Shown in pieces: positions 49,751-59,410 of a stretch of DNA of 64,000 nucleotides. Numbering within the stretch: the first letter of the stretch is position 1; each line of letters starts with the position of its first letter. The notes beneath the pieces were generated by a model. That model was given only the letters and a program-made list of their open reading frames with translations. It did no database searches and had not been told where the DNA came from. This stretch comes from Arcanobacterium phocae (GTDB lineage: Bacteria; Actinomycetota; Actinomycetes; Actinomycetales; Actinomycetaceae), in contig NZ_LT629804.1 in NCBI RefSeq assembly GCF_900105865.1, positions 992,001 to 1,056,000 of the forward strand, given 5' to 3'. Position numbers and translations under genes: made by a program.

Positions 49751-51022
49751 TTATACCGATGGTCTAAAGCCCTTAGCAAACACGAGCTCAACTTTTCGCA
49801 CATCATATATTAATTCCATAATATAAATAATCCAAGCGAAATTTTCTACACAGAGCTTCGCGAAATCCATCAGAGAAATCTTCTCCACACGCGTTTTACC
49901 TTTATGTTTATCATAAAAAGAAATTATTTGATCAACATAATCTATTTCATCACTACAATGCTGAATCGCATTCCTAACTCTATTATTTATATTATTTAAC
50001 GGTTTGCTAAAAGGTTCATCATCGGATATGAAAATATCTATCTTTCGATATTTACTATTAATCGTCTGTAAATCGCTATCGAAGTCTTTACTCTTTAAAC
50101 ATTTCGAGTAATCTTTTCTCTTAACAATATTATTTAGTGCAATAACCAGATCTAGAGCGTCTAATAACCACTCATAACTGCTAACGTACAGTTGTTTTAA
50201 ATCACGATAAAAGGCTGTAGATATGCCATATTTATCTTGATCTATCTCTCTATATTTATTAGTTTTCATTAATAGAACTACAGGGGATAGTTGAGAAAGA
50301 GCTTCAATGAAATCTCTTACTAGTGAATATGATCGATTTTCAAGTTCATTTAATGTTGATTCATATTTGGAATAATAGTTTAAAAGCTGTTTTTTATCCA
50401 AAGAACTATTGATTCTTTCAGATATCTTAATATATTCTCTTAAGGCGTTATTTTCTAGTAGAATCGTAATTCCTGAAGAAATAAAATTTTGATGAAGAAC
50501 CATAACTCCATCCAGTAAATTATCAACCTTTCGAATTGGAGTATAGTTTGAAATATTTTGAAGTAGTTTTTGAGTTTCGTTCAAGAAATACTTCTTATTG
50601 CCGTTTCGTAGAAGTTTATTAATCCGTATAAAATCGTCAAAAAGACCGTTTTGTGCACTCTCCTTTAATCTCGTAATCTGGTTGGATACGGTCAGAAATT
50701 CATCTTTCCCAAGTTTCATTACAGTGTTTATGAAGGGGTCAAATCCATGGGGAGGGATGATTGAATCTCTTAGGTACATTTTCCTGACAGGTAGGCCTGC
50801 TGATAACTCAACACACCACAAAGGGAGGTCTGGAGCATCTCCAAGATTTGAGGCGTTCTTCACTATAAGATCTTTATTTTTAGACGGATTGAATTCCAGA
50901 TATATTTCAGTTGAACACTCAGGACAGTTAACTATAAAAGAGATTGCATTTTCCTCTACTTGTATTCGTATATTTATTTTTTCATTACATGTTCGACAAC
51001 TGATATATGCATTATGGAGCAT
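49751..51022 (-). CDS. AT-rich gene of unknown function: N-terminal zinc ribbon and HEPN-like C-terminus
   Basis: Not recognised as a named family. The 423-residue protein begins with a zinc ribbon (CRTC at about 9-12; CPEC at about 34-37). A linker containing SNLGDAPDLPLW follows, then a long helical body. The C-terminal region has RVRNAIQHCSDEIDYVDQII (about 345-364). RNAIQH matches the R-x4-H motif of HEPN RNases, followed by a hydrophobic helix (FAWIIYIMELIYDVRKVEL). AGGGAGG precedes the ATG. It is AT-rich like the 46933-48216 gene and on the same strand; only IS copy B separates them. The two may once have been adjacent. An RNase toxin or defence role is a hypothesis. Confidence 0.7.
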   Translation of the reverse strand: MLHNAYISCRTCNEKINIRIQVEENAISFIVNCPECSTEIYLEFNPSKNKDLIVKNASNLGDAPDLPLWCVELSAGLPVRKMYLRDSIIPPHGFDPFINTVMKLGKDEFLTVSNQITRLKESAQNGLFDDFIRINKLLRNGNKKYFLNETQKLLQNISNYTPIRKVDNLLDGVMVLHQNFISSGITILLENNALREYIKISERINSSLDKKQLLNYYSKYESTLNELENRSYSLVRDFIEALSQLSPVVLLMKTNKYREIDQDKYGISTAFYRDLKQLYVSSYEWLLDALDLVIALNNIVKRKDYSKCLKSKDFDSDLQTINSKYRKIDIFISDDEPFSKPLNNINNRVRNAIQHCSDEIDYVDQIISFYDKHKGKTRVEKISLMDFAKLCVENFAWIIYIMELIYDVRKVELVFAKGFRPSV

Positions 51023-51139
51023 AAAACCCTCCCTAAAGTGAAATCTTTTATGTTATTGTATTTTATGTAGGTCGCTTATTGTAGCGGTCTGGGGTAAATA
51101 TGTAAGATGAAATGGTCTGGGGTTGCTTCCTAGGCGTTT

Positions 51140-51673
<534 letters not shown>

Positions 51674-51724
51674 TTAGCGGGGTGAAACGTTGTTACTCGG
51701 TGGGTTTACAGGCCTAGTATCAAG

Positions 51725-53010
51725 TGAAGTGTCCCGGGTTTTGTTCCTAGGCATGTGCCTTGATTTCTATTATTTCACGGTCCGTGTTGCCGGTCCAAAA
51801 TTCCTCCTCAGTCTCGACCGGCGTACGGTAGCTCAGGCTCTGGTCAAGCCGTGACTCGTTTGACCACGAGACCCATTCAAACGCCGTTATTTCAACACCC
51901 AGCCACGCTCCGCCCACGACCACCTATGAATCAGCTCATTCTCATAAGAACCGTTAACGTTCTCAGCCAAAGCATTGTCATAGGAATCGCCAACCGTCCC
52001 TGTAGACGCAGTAATTCCATGCTCAGCAAGACGCTCATTGTAAACAATGGCCACATCTTGTGAGCCATGGTCTGAATGATGAATCAGCCCCGTTGTTTTC
52101 TTCGCGCGTACAATCGCCTGATTGCGTGCCTGCAACGGTAACGCTTTACGTTCGCATCGAATCAGATAACGCCCATCCAACAATCCGTTGGGAGAACACA
52201 TCGGTCACAAAAGCGGTGTAGACAAACCCCTTACGAGTACGGACAAAGGTAATGTCACCCCACCCACAACCGATTCGGCCCTGGAGCTCGAAATTCACGT
52301 CGCACTAAGTCCAGGCGAGTATCTCACCCCTGAGACTTGCAAGTTGTCACAGGGGATCGCCCCTTACCTTTGCCACTGACTCCAGCAAGACGCATTAAAC
52401 GAGCGGTTTGCTCACGACCAATATCAATCCCCTCACGACGCAACGCATGCCACATCTTACGAATTCCGTAGACACTGTAGTTACCTTCATGAACCTCAAC
52501 GATGTGCTCTATCAAAGCAGCGTCGCGAAGGCTACGGACACTTATGCCACGGGATTGTGATTGACGGTATCCACGAGAAGTGATGAAACCACCAACACGG
52601 TCGGCGTTTAACGTCTTGCAAATGAAACACGACAGGCAAACGATTCCCATACCCATCAATGAACCGAATCAGTTCCGATGTTTCGGGTCGAGTTCTGCCG
52701 CGATAAAAAGACGACGCAGATTATCTGGACTCGTTAGTGTAGCGAAGCTCTAGGTTTTCATGGCGTAGCCGTGCATTTTCGACTTCCAAGTCTTCTGGCA
52801 TGCGTTCAAGAACGCACCCATTCACGGCGAGCTATCTGCGTCCATTGCCGAGCAGTGTGCCACGAAACACCTAGTTTCGGTGCCACAATCTTACATGCTT
52901 CTTGCATCGAAACATTCTCCGCCAAAATACGGTCTTTTACCAAGCAAACGACGCGATCCCTCGCATCCTGATCAAATTTCTTTGGTATAGTACAGACTAT
53001 GCCCATCTGC
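51725..53010 (-). mobile_element. Decayed IS3-family element with orfA and fragmented orfB
   Basis: On the minus strand, orfA (52806-53006) encodes a 66-residue helix-turn-helix protein (KFDQDARDRVVCLVKDRI) that runs out of frame. An orfB N-terminal piece at 52324-52659 has the HTH_21-type YSVYGIRKMWHALRREGI. A further piece at 51887-52201 has HHSDHGSQ and SYDNALAENVNGSYENELIH. The C-terminal end (SYRTPVETEEEFW) lies near 51800. Stops and frameshifts around 52200-52330 inactivate it. The outer end near 51725 contains GGGACACTTCACTTGATA, plausible as a terminal repeat. Confidence 0.8.
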
Positions 53011-53055
53011 TCAAACAGAACAAAACCCAGTATGCTTCAGTTATCGAATGTCTCG

Positions 53056-54276
53056 TTAGATATCTAAATACTTTGCCGGGTTATTTAAAAGGTCATGGAA
53101 AGCTAGGTAGGCTCCACCTGTGACAGCTGCTAGGCGTCCTTCTTTAGATTTTTCTATGACGGGTAATGACCAACGCGCTGAGAGTAATCGATTCTTGATC
53201 TCATCCAATGCGTAGTGCCGTAAATCATCGATTAACTCCGCCAGTGTTCCTCCCACGATGACGTGATCCACATCAGTGATGTTTATGATGGTTGTCAGGG
53301 CTTTGCCAAGGGCACGCCCGGCAGTTTCGATTGCGGCACGGGCTGTAGGATCAGTAGCACTAGCTTCACGTATAGTCTGCATCGTGACTGTTTGAGAAAA
53401 ACCTGCGAGTCGAGAAAGTGCACCCCGTCCTAAGTATTGTTCGAGGCATCCAGTTGATCCGCATGGGCATTTTGGCCCAGCGGGGTCCACACACACGTGA
53501 CCGAATTCTCCGGCCCAGCCATGTAATCCAGATATCTGCTTGTGGTCGAGCATTAAAGCGCCACCTACGCCAAATTCGCCGGAGATGTAGAGAAAGTTCT
53601 TGTTTTCAGAAGGTTTTCCAGGGCGAGAATAGGTACTGGCTACTGCGGCGGTGTTGGCTTCATTGAGTATCTGGAAATTATCCATTCCTTGGCAGAATTC
53701 CATCTGGTTACAAAGTGATATTTCCGCCCAATTAAGGTTAGGTGCGCGCAGAATCAGCTTACGGTTCGTATCGACCAAACCAGGAACTGCAATCGTGGCT
53801 CCTACCAGTTGAGTGTGTGCGTTGCAGTAGCTATCGGTAAGTTGAATAAGTCGCTGGTCTAGTTTCTTTAGAACCGTTTGCGGATCGATACCTGCTAGAT
53901 TCTTTTCTTCGATGATTTCCGTTAACGTTTCACCATTGAGATCTACCATGCGAATGGCTATGTACCTCACGTTGATTTCGATTCCGATCCCTACGAACCG
54001 GCGCGCTACCAAACGCAGTGGCACAGCAGGGCGACCTGGAGTTGAGGCTGTCGAGGCCGGCATTTCTTCGATAACACGGCCAGAAATTAATTGATCCACG
54101 AGTTTTGAGGCAGTCGAACGTGTACAGCCCACGGACGTGGCGACTTCAGCTCGGGATAGTGGCTTTGGAGATTGCAAAATAGCGAGTAATGCTGAGTGTA
54201 GATTGGATTCTCGAGCACTGCGGGGACCAGCTGCTAGCGGTGGCTGTGAAGAATTGATGTATGGGGACAACTCCAA
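53056..54276 (-). CDS. xylR: ROK-family repressor, XylR-like
   Basis: A 406-residue regulator divergent from xylB. The N-terminal winged helix-turn-helix (about 28-75: LSRAEVATSVGCTRSTASKLVDQLI) is followed by a ROK sugar-sensing domain with NEANTAAVAS, GEFGVGGALM and the zinc motif CPCGSTGCLEQ. AGGAGG lies 9 bases before the TTG start at 54276. Operators matching the XylR type occur at both xylB and xylA promoters, so repression relieved by xylose is the likely mode. It sits at the right border of the IS-rich island. Confidence 0.85.
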   Translation of the reverse strand: MELSPYINSSQPPLAAGPRSARESNLHSALLAILQSPKPLSRAEVATSVGCTRSTASKLVDQLISGRVIEEMPASTASTPGRPAVPLRLVARRFVGIGIEINVRYIAIRMVDLNGETLTEIIEEKNLAGIDPQTVLKKLDQRLIQLTDSYCNAHTQLVGATIAVPGLVDTNRKLILRAPNLNWAEISLCNQMEFCQGMDNFQILNEANTAAVASTYSRPGKPSENKNFLYISGEFGVGGALMLDHKQISGLHGWAGEFGHVCVDPAGPKCPCGSTGCLEQYLGRGALSRLAGFSQTVTMQTIREASATDPTARAAIETAGRALGKALTTIINITDVDHVIVGGTLAELIDDLRHYALDEIKNRLLSARWSLPVIEKSKEGRLAAVTGGAYLAFHDLLNNPAKYLDI

Positions 54277-54336
54277 TCTGGTGAACCTCCTGACTCAATT
54301 TTGCCATATTAAATGATTTACTATAGCAGACATTTG

Positions 54337-54371
54337 TTGACAACATAGCACATTAGTGGTTGACAACATAG
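54337..54371 (+). repeat. Direct repeat upstream of xylB
   Basis: TTGACAACATAG occurs at 54337-54348 and 54360-54371. The second copy supplies the xylB -35; the first could be a second -35 or an activator site. Confidence 0.6.
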
Positions 54372-54402
54372 TGTTGCTGATTTAGTTTATCTTCTAAACT
54401 AA
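54360..54402 (+). promoter_or_regulatory. xylB promoter with XylR operator
   Basis: TTGACA (54360-54365), 17 bases, TAGTTT (54383-54388). The perfect inverted repeat TTAGTTTA-N5-TAAACTAA (54382-54402) overlaps the -10, as expected for a repressor site. TTAGTTT/AAACTAA half-sites are those of Bacillus XylR operators. Confidence 0.8.
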
Positions 54403-54426
54403 CAGTTTATTAAGGAGTAAGTCGCC

Positions 54427-55749
54427 ATGAATTTTCCATATGTTGCTGGAGTTGATTCCTCCACGCAGTCGTGCAAGGTAATAGTGTGGGATCCACAAAC
54501 GCAATCCGTTATTCGGCAGGGTTCAGCGCCACATCCCCAAGGGACTGAAGTTGACCCGGAAGCCTGGTGGCAGGCGTTTTTGCAAGCGTCAAAAGAGGCC
54601 GGTGGCTTGTCAGATGTTGCCGCATTGTCAGTTGGTGCTCAGCAGCACGGTATGATCACTTTAGATGCTTCGGGTGGGGTAATTCGCCCTGCGTTGTTGT
54701 GGAACGATACTCGCAGTGCATCTGCAGCTAAACAGTTGATCGATGAGCTTGGCAAAAAGCGCTGGATCGAATCGACTGGGTCAATGCCGGTAGCGTCGTT
54801 AACTGTAACGAAATTGCGTTGGTTAGCTGATGAAGAGCCGGAAGCGGTGAAAAAACTGGCTGCAGTTTGCTTACCCCATGATTATCTGAGTTGGCGTATT
54901 ATGGGCAGTCGCGATATTGCAGATATTTATACAGACCGCTCAGATGCTTCGGGCACTGGATATTTCGATCTTCATGATGGCGGTTATTGCCGTGACCTGT
55001 TAGCTCACGCGCTTAGGGTAGAAAATGAGCGCGTGCAAGGCTTAGTTTTGCCCAAAGTGATTGCGCCGTTCGAAGCTGCTGCGACGGTAAAGCGAGATAT
55101 TCCTGAGATCGGTTTCCGCGCGGGGACTCTTCTTGGTCCAGGTTGTGGTGATAATGCTGGTGCAGCTTTAGGGATTGGTTTAGGGCCTCGAGAAGCAGCG
55201 TTGTCCATCGGGACTTCAGGAGTCGTTTCTGTCGTAAGTGATCATCCGGTAGTTGACCTGGAAGGTGGCGTAAACGGTTTTATGGATGCGAGTGGAAATT
55301 GGTTATCTCTTGTCTCTACATTAAATGGAGCTCGGATTTTATCATCAACTGCTGAACTACTGGGAGTAGATTTTGCTGATTTTGATGCACTCGCATTATC
55401 GGTGACTGATTCACTAGGGTTAGCAATGACTCCCTATTTTGAAGGCGAACGCACTCCAAATTTACCAGAGGCTAAAGCGTGTTTGACCTCCATGACTTTG
55501 GACAACTGGAAGCCGCAATACTTAGCTCGGGCGGCGGTTGAAAGTTTGTGCCTACTAATGGCTAACGCCTTAGCGACGATAACGCGTTGTGGGATCGGAG
55601 TTGACCGTATTTATCTCATCGGTGGCGGAGCTAAGTCGAAAGCGGTTCGAGAAATTATAGGCGAGTACATGGATGTGAAAGTGGCGGTTCCCAAGCCGGC
55701 TGAATACGTTGCCCTGGGTGCTGCGCGTCAAGCAAGTGCAATCTTGTAA
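54427..55749 (+). CDS. xylB: Xylulokinase
   Basis: Phosphorylates D-xylulose to xylulose-5-phosphate for the pentose phosphate pathway. The 440-residue FGGY kinase opens VAGVDSSTQSCKVIVWDPQTQ and has ALSVGAQQHGMITLD, DRSDASGTGYFD and LIGGGAKSKAVREIIG (second FGGY signature region). AAGGAG lies 8 bases before the ATG. It has its own promoter and operator and precedes xylA by 85 bases, which hold a second promoter of the same design. Confidence 0.93.
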   Translation: MNFPYVAGVDSSTQSCKVIVWDPQTQSVIRQGSAPHPQGTEVDPEAWWQAFLQASKEAGGLSDVAALSVGAQQHGMITLDASGGVIRPALLWNDTRSASAAKQLIDELGKKRWIESTGSMPVASLTVTKLRWLADEEPEAVKKLAAVCLPHDYLSWRIMGSRDIADIYTDRSDASGTGYFDLHDGGYCRDLLAHALRVENERVQGLVLPKVIAPFEAAATVKRDIPEIGFRAGTLLGPGCGDNAGAALGIGLGPREAALSIGTSGVVSVVSDHPVVDLEGGVNGFMDASGNWLSLVSTLNGARILSSTAELLGVDFADFDALALSVTDSLGLAMTPYFEGERTPNLPEAKACLTSMTLDNWKPQYLARAAVESLCLLMANALATITRCGIGVDRIYLIGGGAKSKAVREIIGEYMDVKVAVPKPAEYVALGAARQASAIL

Positions 55750-55763
55750 CTTTTAAAATTCGC

Positions 55764-55806
55764 TTGACAGAGATTTATAAACATATTAGTTTAGAGTCTA
55801 AACAAA
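55764..55806 (+). promoter_or_regulatory. xylA promoter with XylR operator
   Basis: TTGACA (55764-55769), 17 bases, TAGTTT (55787-55792), with TTAGTTTA-N5-TAAACAAA (55786-55806, one mismatch from perfect symmetry) over the -10. It is the same layout as at xylB and probably drives xylA through the permeases. Confidence 0.8.
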
Positions 55807-55834
55807 AGTTTCTCAAAGGGGAGGAATGATTTTT

Positions 55835-57001
55835 ATGCGACAGCCAACTAAAGAAGATAAGTTTTCATTTGGATTATGGACAGTGGGTTGGACAGCAGTC
55901 GATCCGTTTGGTTCAGCTACACGACCTGCCCTAGATCCTTGGGAGTATGCGAGTAAACTTGCTGAACTCGGGGCGTGGGGGATTACTTTCCATGACAACG
56001 ACGTATTTGACTTTGAAGCTAGCCAAGTAGAGCGTGCCAAACGAGTCCAAAATCTTAAAGCAGCCGCAGATGAGTCTGATCTGGTCATTGAAATGGTCAC
56101 CACGAACACTTTCACTCATCCCGTTTTTAAAGACGGGGCACTGACGAACAATGATCGTGATATTCGCCGGTTCGGACTGCGCAAGATCCTGCGCAACGTG
56201 GATTTAGCAGCTCAAATGGGTGCAAGTACTTTCGTTATGTGGGGAGGGCGTGAAGGCGCAGAATATGACTCATCTAAGGATTTATATTCAGCACTCGAAC
56301 GGTACAAAGAGGGTATAGACACTATTGCTGAATACATAAAGCAACAAGGATATGACCTGAAAATCGGTTTGGAACCGAAGCCAAATGAGCCGCGAGGCGA
56401 CATTTTCCTACCTACAATAGGTCACGCTTTAGCGCTGATTGCTCAGTTAGACAACGGCGAAATAGTGGGTCTGAACCCTGAAACCGGACATGAGCAGATG
56501 GCCAACCTGAATTACACGCATGGTTTAGCGCAAGCTTTACATGCCAACAAACTTTTCCATATTGACCTCAATGGGCAGTCGGGAATCAAATATGACCAAG
56601 ATAAAGCCTTTGGGCACGGAGATTTAGCTTCGGCATTCTTCACAGTAGACCTCCTGGTAAACGGTTTCCCCAATGGTGGTCCGCGTTATGAGGGTGCACG
56701 ACATTTCGATTATAAACCCTCGCGAACTGAAGGGATGGAAGGAGTATGGGAAAGCGCTCGTGCCAATATGGAAATGTTTTTGATGTTAGAAGAAAAAGCC
56801 AAAGCATTTCGTGCCGATCCTAAAGTTCAGGAATTACTCAAAGCTGCCTCGATCGACCAGCTTGGCGAGCCAACTAGAGCGCCAGGAGAGACCATAGCTG
56901 ATCTATTGGCGGAACCAGATCGGGATCTCAATGAACTAGCTGGCCGTGAATACCATTTTGTTGAACTATATCAGCAGGCTATGCGGCACTTAGTTGGATA
57001 A
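55835..57001 (+). CDS. xylA: Xylose isomerase
   Basis: Isomerises D-xylose to D-xylulose. The 388-residue size and sequence indicate the class I (actinobacterial) type: [24 protein letters not shown] with the catalytic His/Asp, the metal ligand Glu in [25 protein letters not shown] and [15 protein letters not shown]. The third-line ATG at 55835 lies 10 bases after GGGGAGG; an ATG nine bases earlier is too close to it. It is first gene of the operon with the alpha-xylosidase and ABC importer. Confidence 0.97.
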   Translation: MRQPTKEDKFSFGLWTVGWTAVDPFGSATRPALDPWEYASKLAELGAWGITFHDNDVFDFEASQVERAKRVQNLKAAADESDLVIEMVTTNTFTHPVFKDGALTNNDRDIRRFGLRKILRNVDLAAQMGASTFVMWGGREGAEYDSSKDLYSALERYKEGIDTIAEYIKQQGYDLKIGLEPKPNEPRGDIFLPTIGHALALIAQLDNGEIVGLNPETGHEQMANLNYTHGLAQALHANKLFHIDLNGQSGIKYDQDKAFGHGDLASAFFTVDLLVNGFPNGGPRYEGARHFDYKPSRTEGMEGVWESARANMEMFLMLEEKAKAFRADPKVQELLKAASIDQLGEPTRAPGETIADLLAEPDRDLNELAGREYHFVELYQQAMRHLVG

Positions 57002-57024
57002 CCAGATTTGAGAGAAGGCAAGCC

Positions 57025-59376
57025 ATGAAATTCACTGATGGATATTGGCGTAAACTACCTGGCCTAGAGGTTCACCACCCACGCGAAATTCAAAGCATAG
57101 TCGCAATTCCTGATGGATTTAGAGCCTATGCTCCAACGCGTCACCTAAACTTTACCGGGGCAGAACTAGATCTAGTAATGCTTACCGTAAGTGTGCGCGG
57201 AGTTAGTGAAGGAATTATCAAAGTCACTCTCGAATACCATCAAGGTGACAAAGAGCAAAATCCAAACTTCAACTATATACCTAACAAAGCAAAGACGGAC
57301 GTAACCATTGGAGAATGTAATGCTGAGCTGAAAATAGGTTCTCTGAGCGCCCGAATCCAGGGTAAAGATACTTATAAATTATCGTTTTTACACGATGGAG
57401 AAGAAATAACATCAGCTATTGTAAAATCCACGGGTATCGTATTTGCTCCAGATGAGAAAAGGTACATCCATGAACAGCTAACGCTGCAACCTGGGGAAAC
57501 AATCTATGGATTAGGTGAACGATTCGGGGCATTTGTTAAAAATGGCCAAAAAGTAGAAATGTGGAATGAAGATGGAGGTACGGCTAGCGAACTTGCATAC
57601 AAGAATATCCCGTTCTATCTTTCCTCTGCCGGATATGGAGTAATCGTTAATCATCCGGAAAAAGTATCGTATGAGATCGCATCCGAAGTCAATTCACGAG
57701 TGCAATTCTCGGTTCCCGGAAATAAATTAGAGTATTTCATTATTGCTGGGCCTACGCCCAAGGAAGCCTTGAGCCGTTATACGCACTTTGTTGGGTTGCC
57801 ACCGCGAGTTCCGCAGTGGTCATACGGGTTGTGGATGTCGACGTCGTTCAAAACCGATTATTCTGAGACGTCGGTGAATCAACTTCTGGACGAATTCGAA
57901 GAAAATGATATTCCAGTTTCAGTTTTACACTTCGATTGCTATTGGATGCGTCCTTCGCATTGGTGTGACTTCATTTGGGATCCGGAAAAATTCCCGGATC
58001 CTGCACGAATGCTTGAGAGACTACATCAGCGCGGCATAAAAGTTTGTGTTTGGATAAATCCCTATATCGCGCAACAATCCTATCTATTTGCTGAAGGGAA
58101 AGAAAAAGGTTATTTACTAAAGGACCTTCATGGAAATGTGCGGCAATGGGACCATTGGCAATCTGGTATGGCGTGGGTAGATTTCACCAATCCACAAGCG
58201 TGCGATTGGTGGAAATCTAAACTTCGAGACTTATTAAAGCAGGGCGTAGATGCTTTCAAAACTGACTTTGGAGAGCGCGTCCCCACCGACGTCGTCTGGC
58301 ATGATGGATCCGATCCGGAAAAGATGCATAACTACTATGCAAAACTTTATAACCAAAATGTCTATGAGGTAATTGCCGAAGAAAAAAGTGAAGAAGAAGC
58401 TCTAGTGTTTGCGCGCTCTGCTACTTTGGGATCGCAGAGCTATCCCGTGCATTGGGGAGGCGATAGCGAGCCAACATTTGTGTCTATGGCTGAAACTCTG
58501 CGGGGTGGACTTTCACTTGCTATGAGTGGTTTCGGGTATTGGAGTCACGATATGGGAGGTTTCGAGGGCCGGCCAGATAGCGATGTTTTCACCCGTTGGT
58601 ATCCCTTTGGAATGTTTTCGAGCCACTCCCGCCTCCACGGCTCTGACTCATATCGCACTCCGTGGCTCTATGGAGAAACCGCTACTAAAGTCGCTCGACG
58701 GTTTACGCATCTAAAGAACCGGCTTTTACCCTACATACTCAATACGCAACAACAAGTTGTGGAAAACGGTATACCTTTTATGCGACCTATGCTTTTAGAG
58801 TACCCCGAAGATATGGGCTCACGATACGTTGATACCCAATACTTCTTTGGCGACAAGATTTTGGTAGCTCCGGTATTTTCACGAAAAGGTGAAGTTCATG
58901 TTTATTTACCTGTTGGAGGGTGGACGAACATACTCGATGGTCAACGGATTCCACAAGCTGGCTGGGTGAAGCAGATTCACTCCGAGGAGAGCTTACCTCT
59001 GTTGGTAAAAGATGGCAGCGTAATCCCTCTTGGAAAAACCTCACGGACTATTAACTACGATCCCACTGACAATCCTATTTTACTGGTCGTAGGAGCATCA
59101 CAGAGCGAGGATCAGCAGTATTCGGTTTCTATAGCTGGTGAAGAAAAAGTTTCATTTGATATTGAACTTGATTCCGGATCAGTGTCCATAAAAAATCGCG
59201 GGGAGAAGGTTCCATTTCGGGTTTTAATTATGGATAAGCAGCCAATTCTACGTATTTCACAAGGAAGTGTCATCGACGAGACCTGGGTCCCTGAGTTAGG
59301 AGCCGCTGTTGCAGTATTGCCAGATAAAGACGCACAAAAGATAGAGATTTATTTTGATCGGCTGTCTTCACTTTGA
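57025..59376 (+). CDS. GH31 alpha-xylosidase
   Basis: Releases alpha-linked xylose from the non-reducing end of oligosaccharides such as xyloglucan fragments or isoprimeverose. The 783-residue protein is close in length and layout to E. coli YicI. It has an N-terminal beta-sandwich, then the catalytic barrel with nucleophile in DAFKTDFGERVPTD (Asp about 414). The likely acid/base is in PVHWGGDSEP (Asp about 480), followed by GGLSLAMSGFGYWSHDMGGF. No signal peptide, so it is cytoplasmic and acts on imported substrate. It starts 23 bases after xylA in the same operon. Confidence 0.93.
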   Translation: MKFTDGYWRKLPGLEVHHPREIQSIVAIPDGFRAYAPTRHLNFTGAELDLVMLTVSVRGVSEGIIKVTLEYHQGDKEQNPNFNYIPNKAKTDVTIGECNAELKIGSLSARIQGKDTYKLSFLHDGEEITSAIVKSTGIVFAPDEKRYIHEQLTLQPGETIYGLGERFGAFVKNGQKVEMWNEDGGTASELAYKNIPFYLSSAGYGVIVNHPEKVSYEIASEVNSRVQFSVPGNKLEYFIIAGPTPKEALSRYTHFVGLPPRVPQWSYGLWMSTSFKTDYSETSVNQLLDEFEENDIPVSVLHFDCYWMRPSHWCDFIWDPEKFPDPARMLERLHQRGIKVCVWINPYIAQQSYLFAEGKEKGYLLKDLHGNVRQWDHWQSGMAWVDFTNPQACDWWKSKLRDLLKQGVDAFKTDFGERVPTDVVWHDGSDPEKMHNYYAKLYNQNVYEVIAEEKSEEEALVFARSATLGSQSYPVHWGGDSEPTFVSMAETLRGGLSLAMSGFGYWSHDMGGFEGRPDSDVFTRWYPFGMFSSHSRLHGSDSYRTPWLYGETATKVARRFTHLKNRLLPYILNTQQQVVENGIPFMRPMLLEYPEDMGSRYVDTQYFFGDKILVAPVFSRKGEVHVYLPVGGWTNILDGQRIPQAGWVKQIHSEESLPLLVKDGSVIPLGKTSRTINYDPTDNPILLVVGASQSEDQQYSVSIAGEEKVSFDIELDSGSVSIKNRGEKVPFRVLIMDKQPILRISQGSVIDETWVPELGAAVAVLPDKDAQKIEIYFDRLSSL

Positions 59377-59410
59377 TAACAGAACTAACAACATCTTTAG
59401 GAGAAAAATT

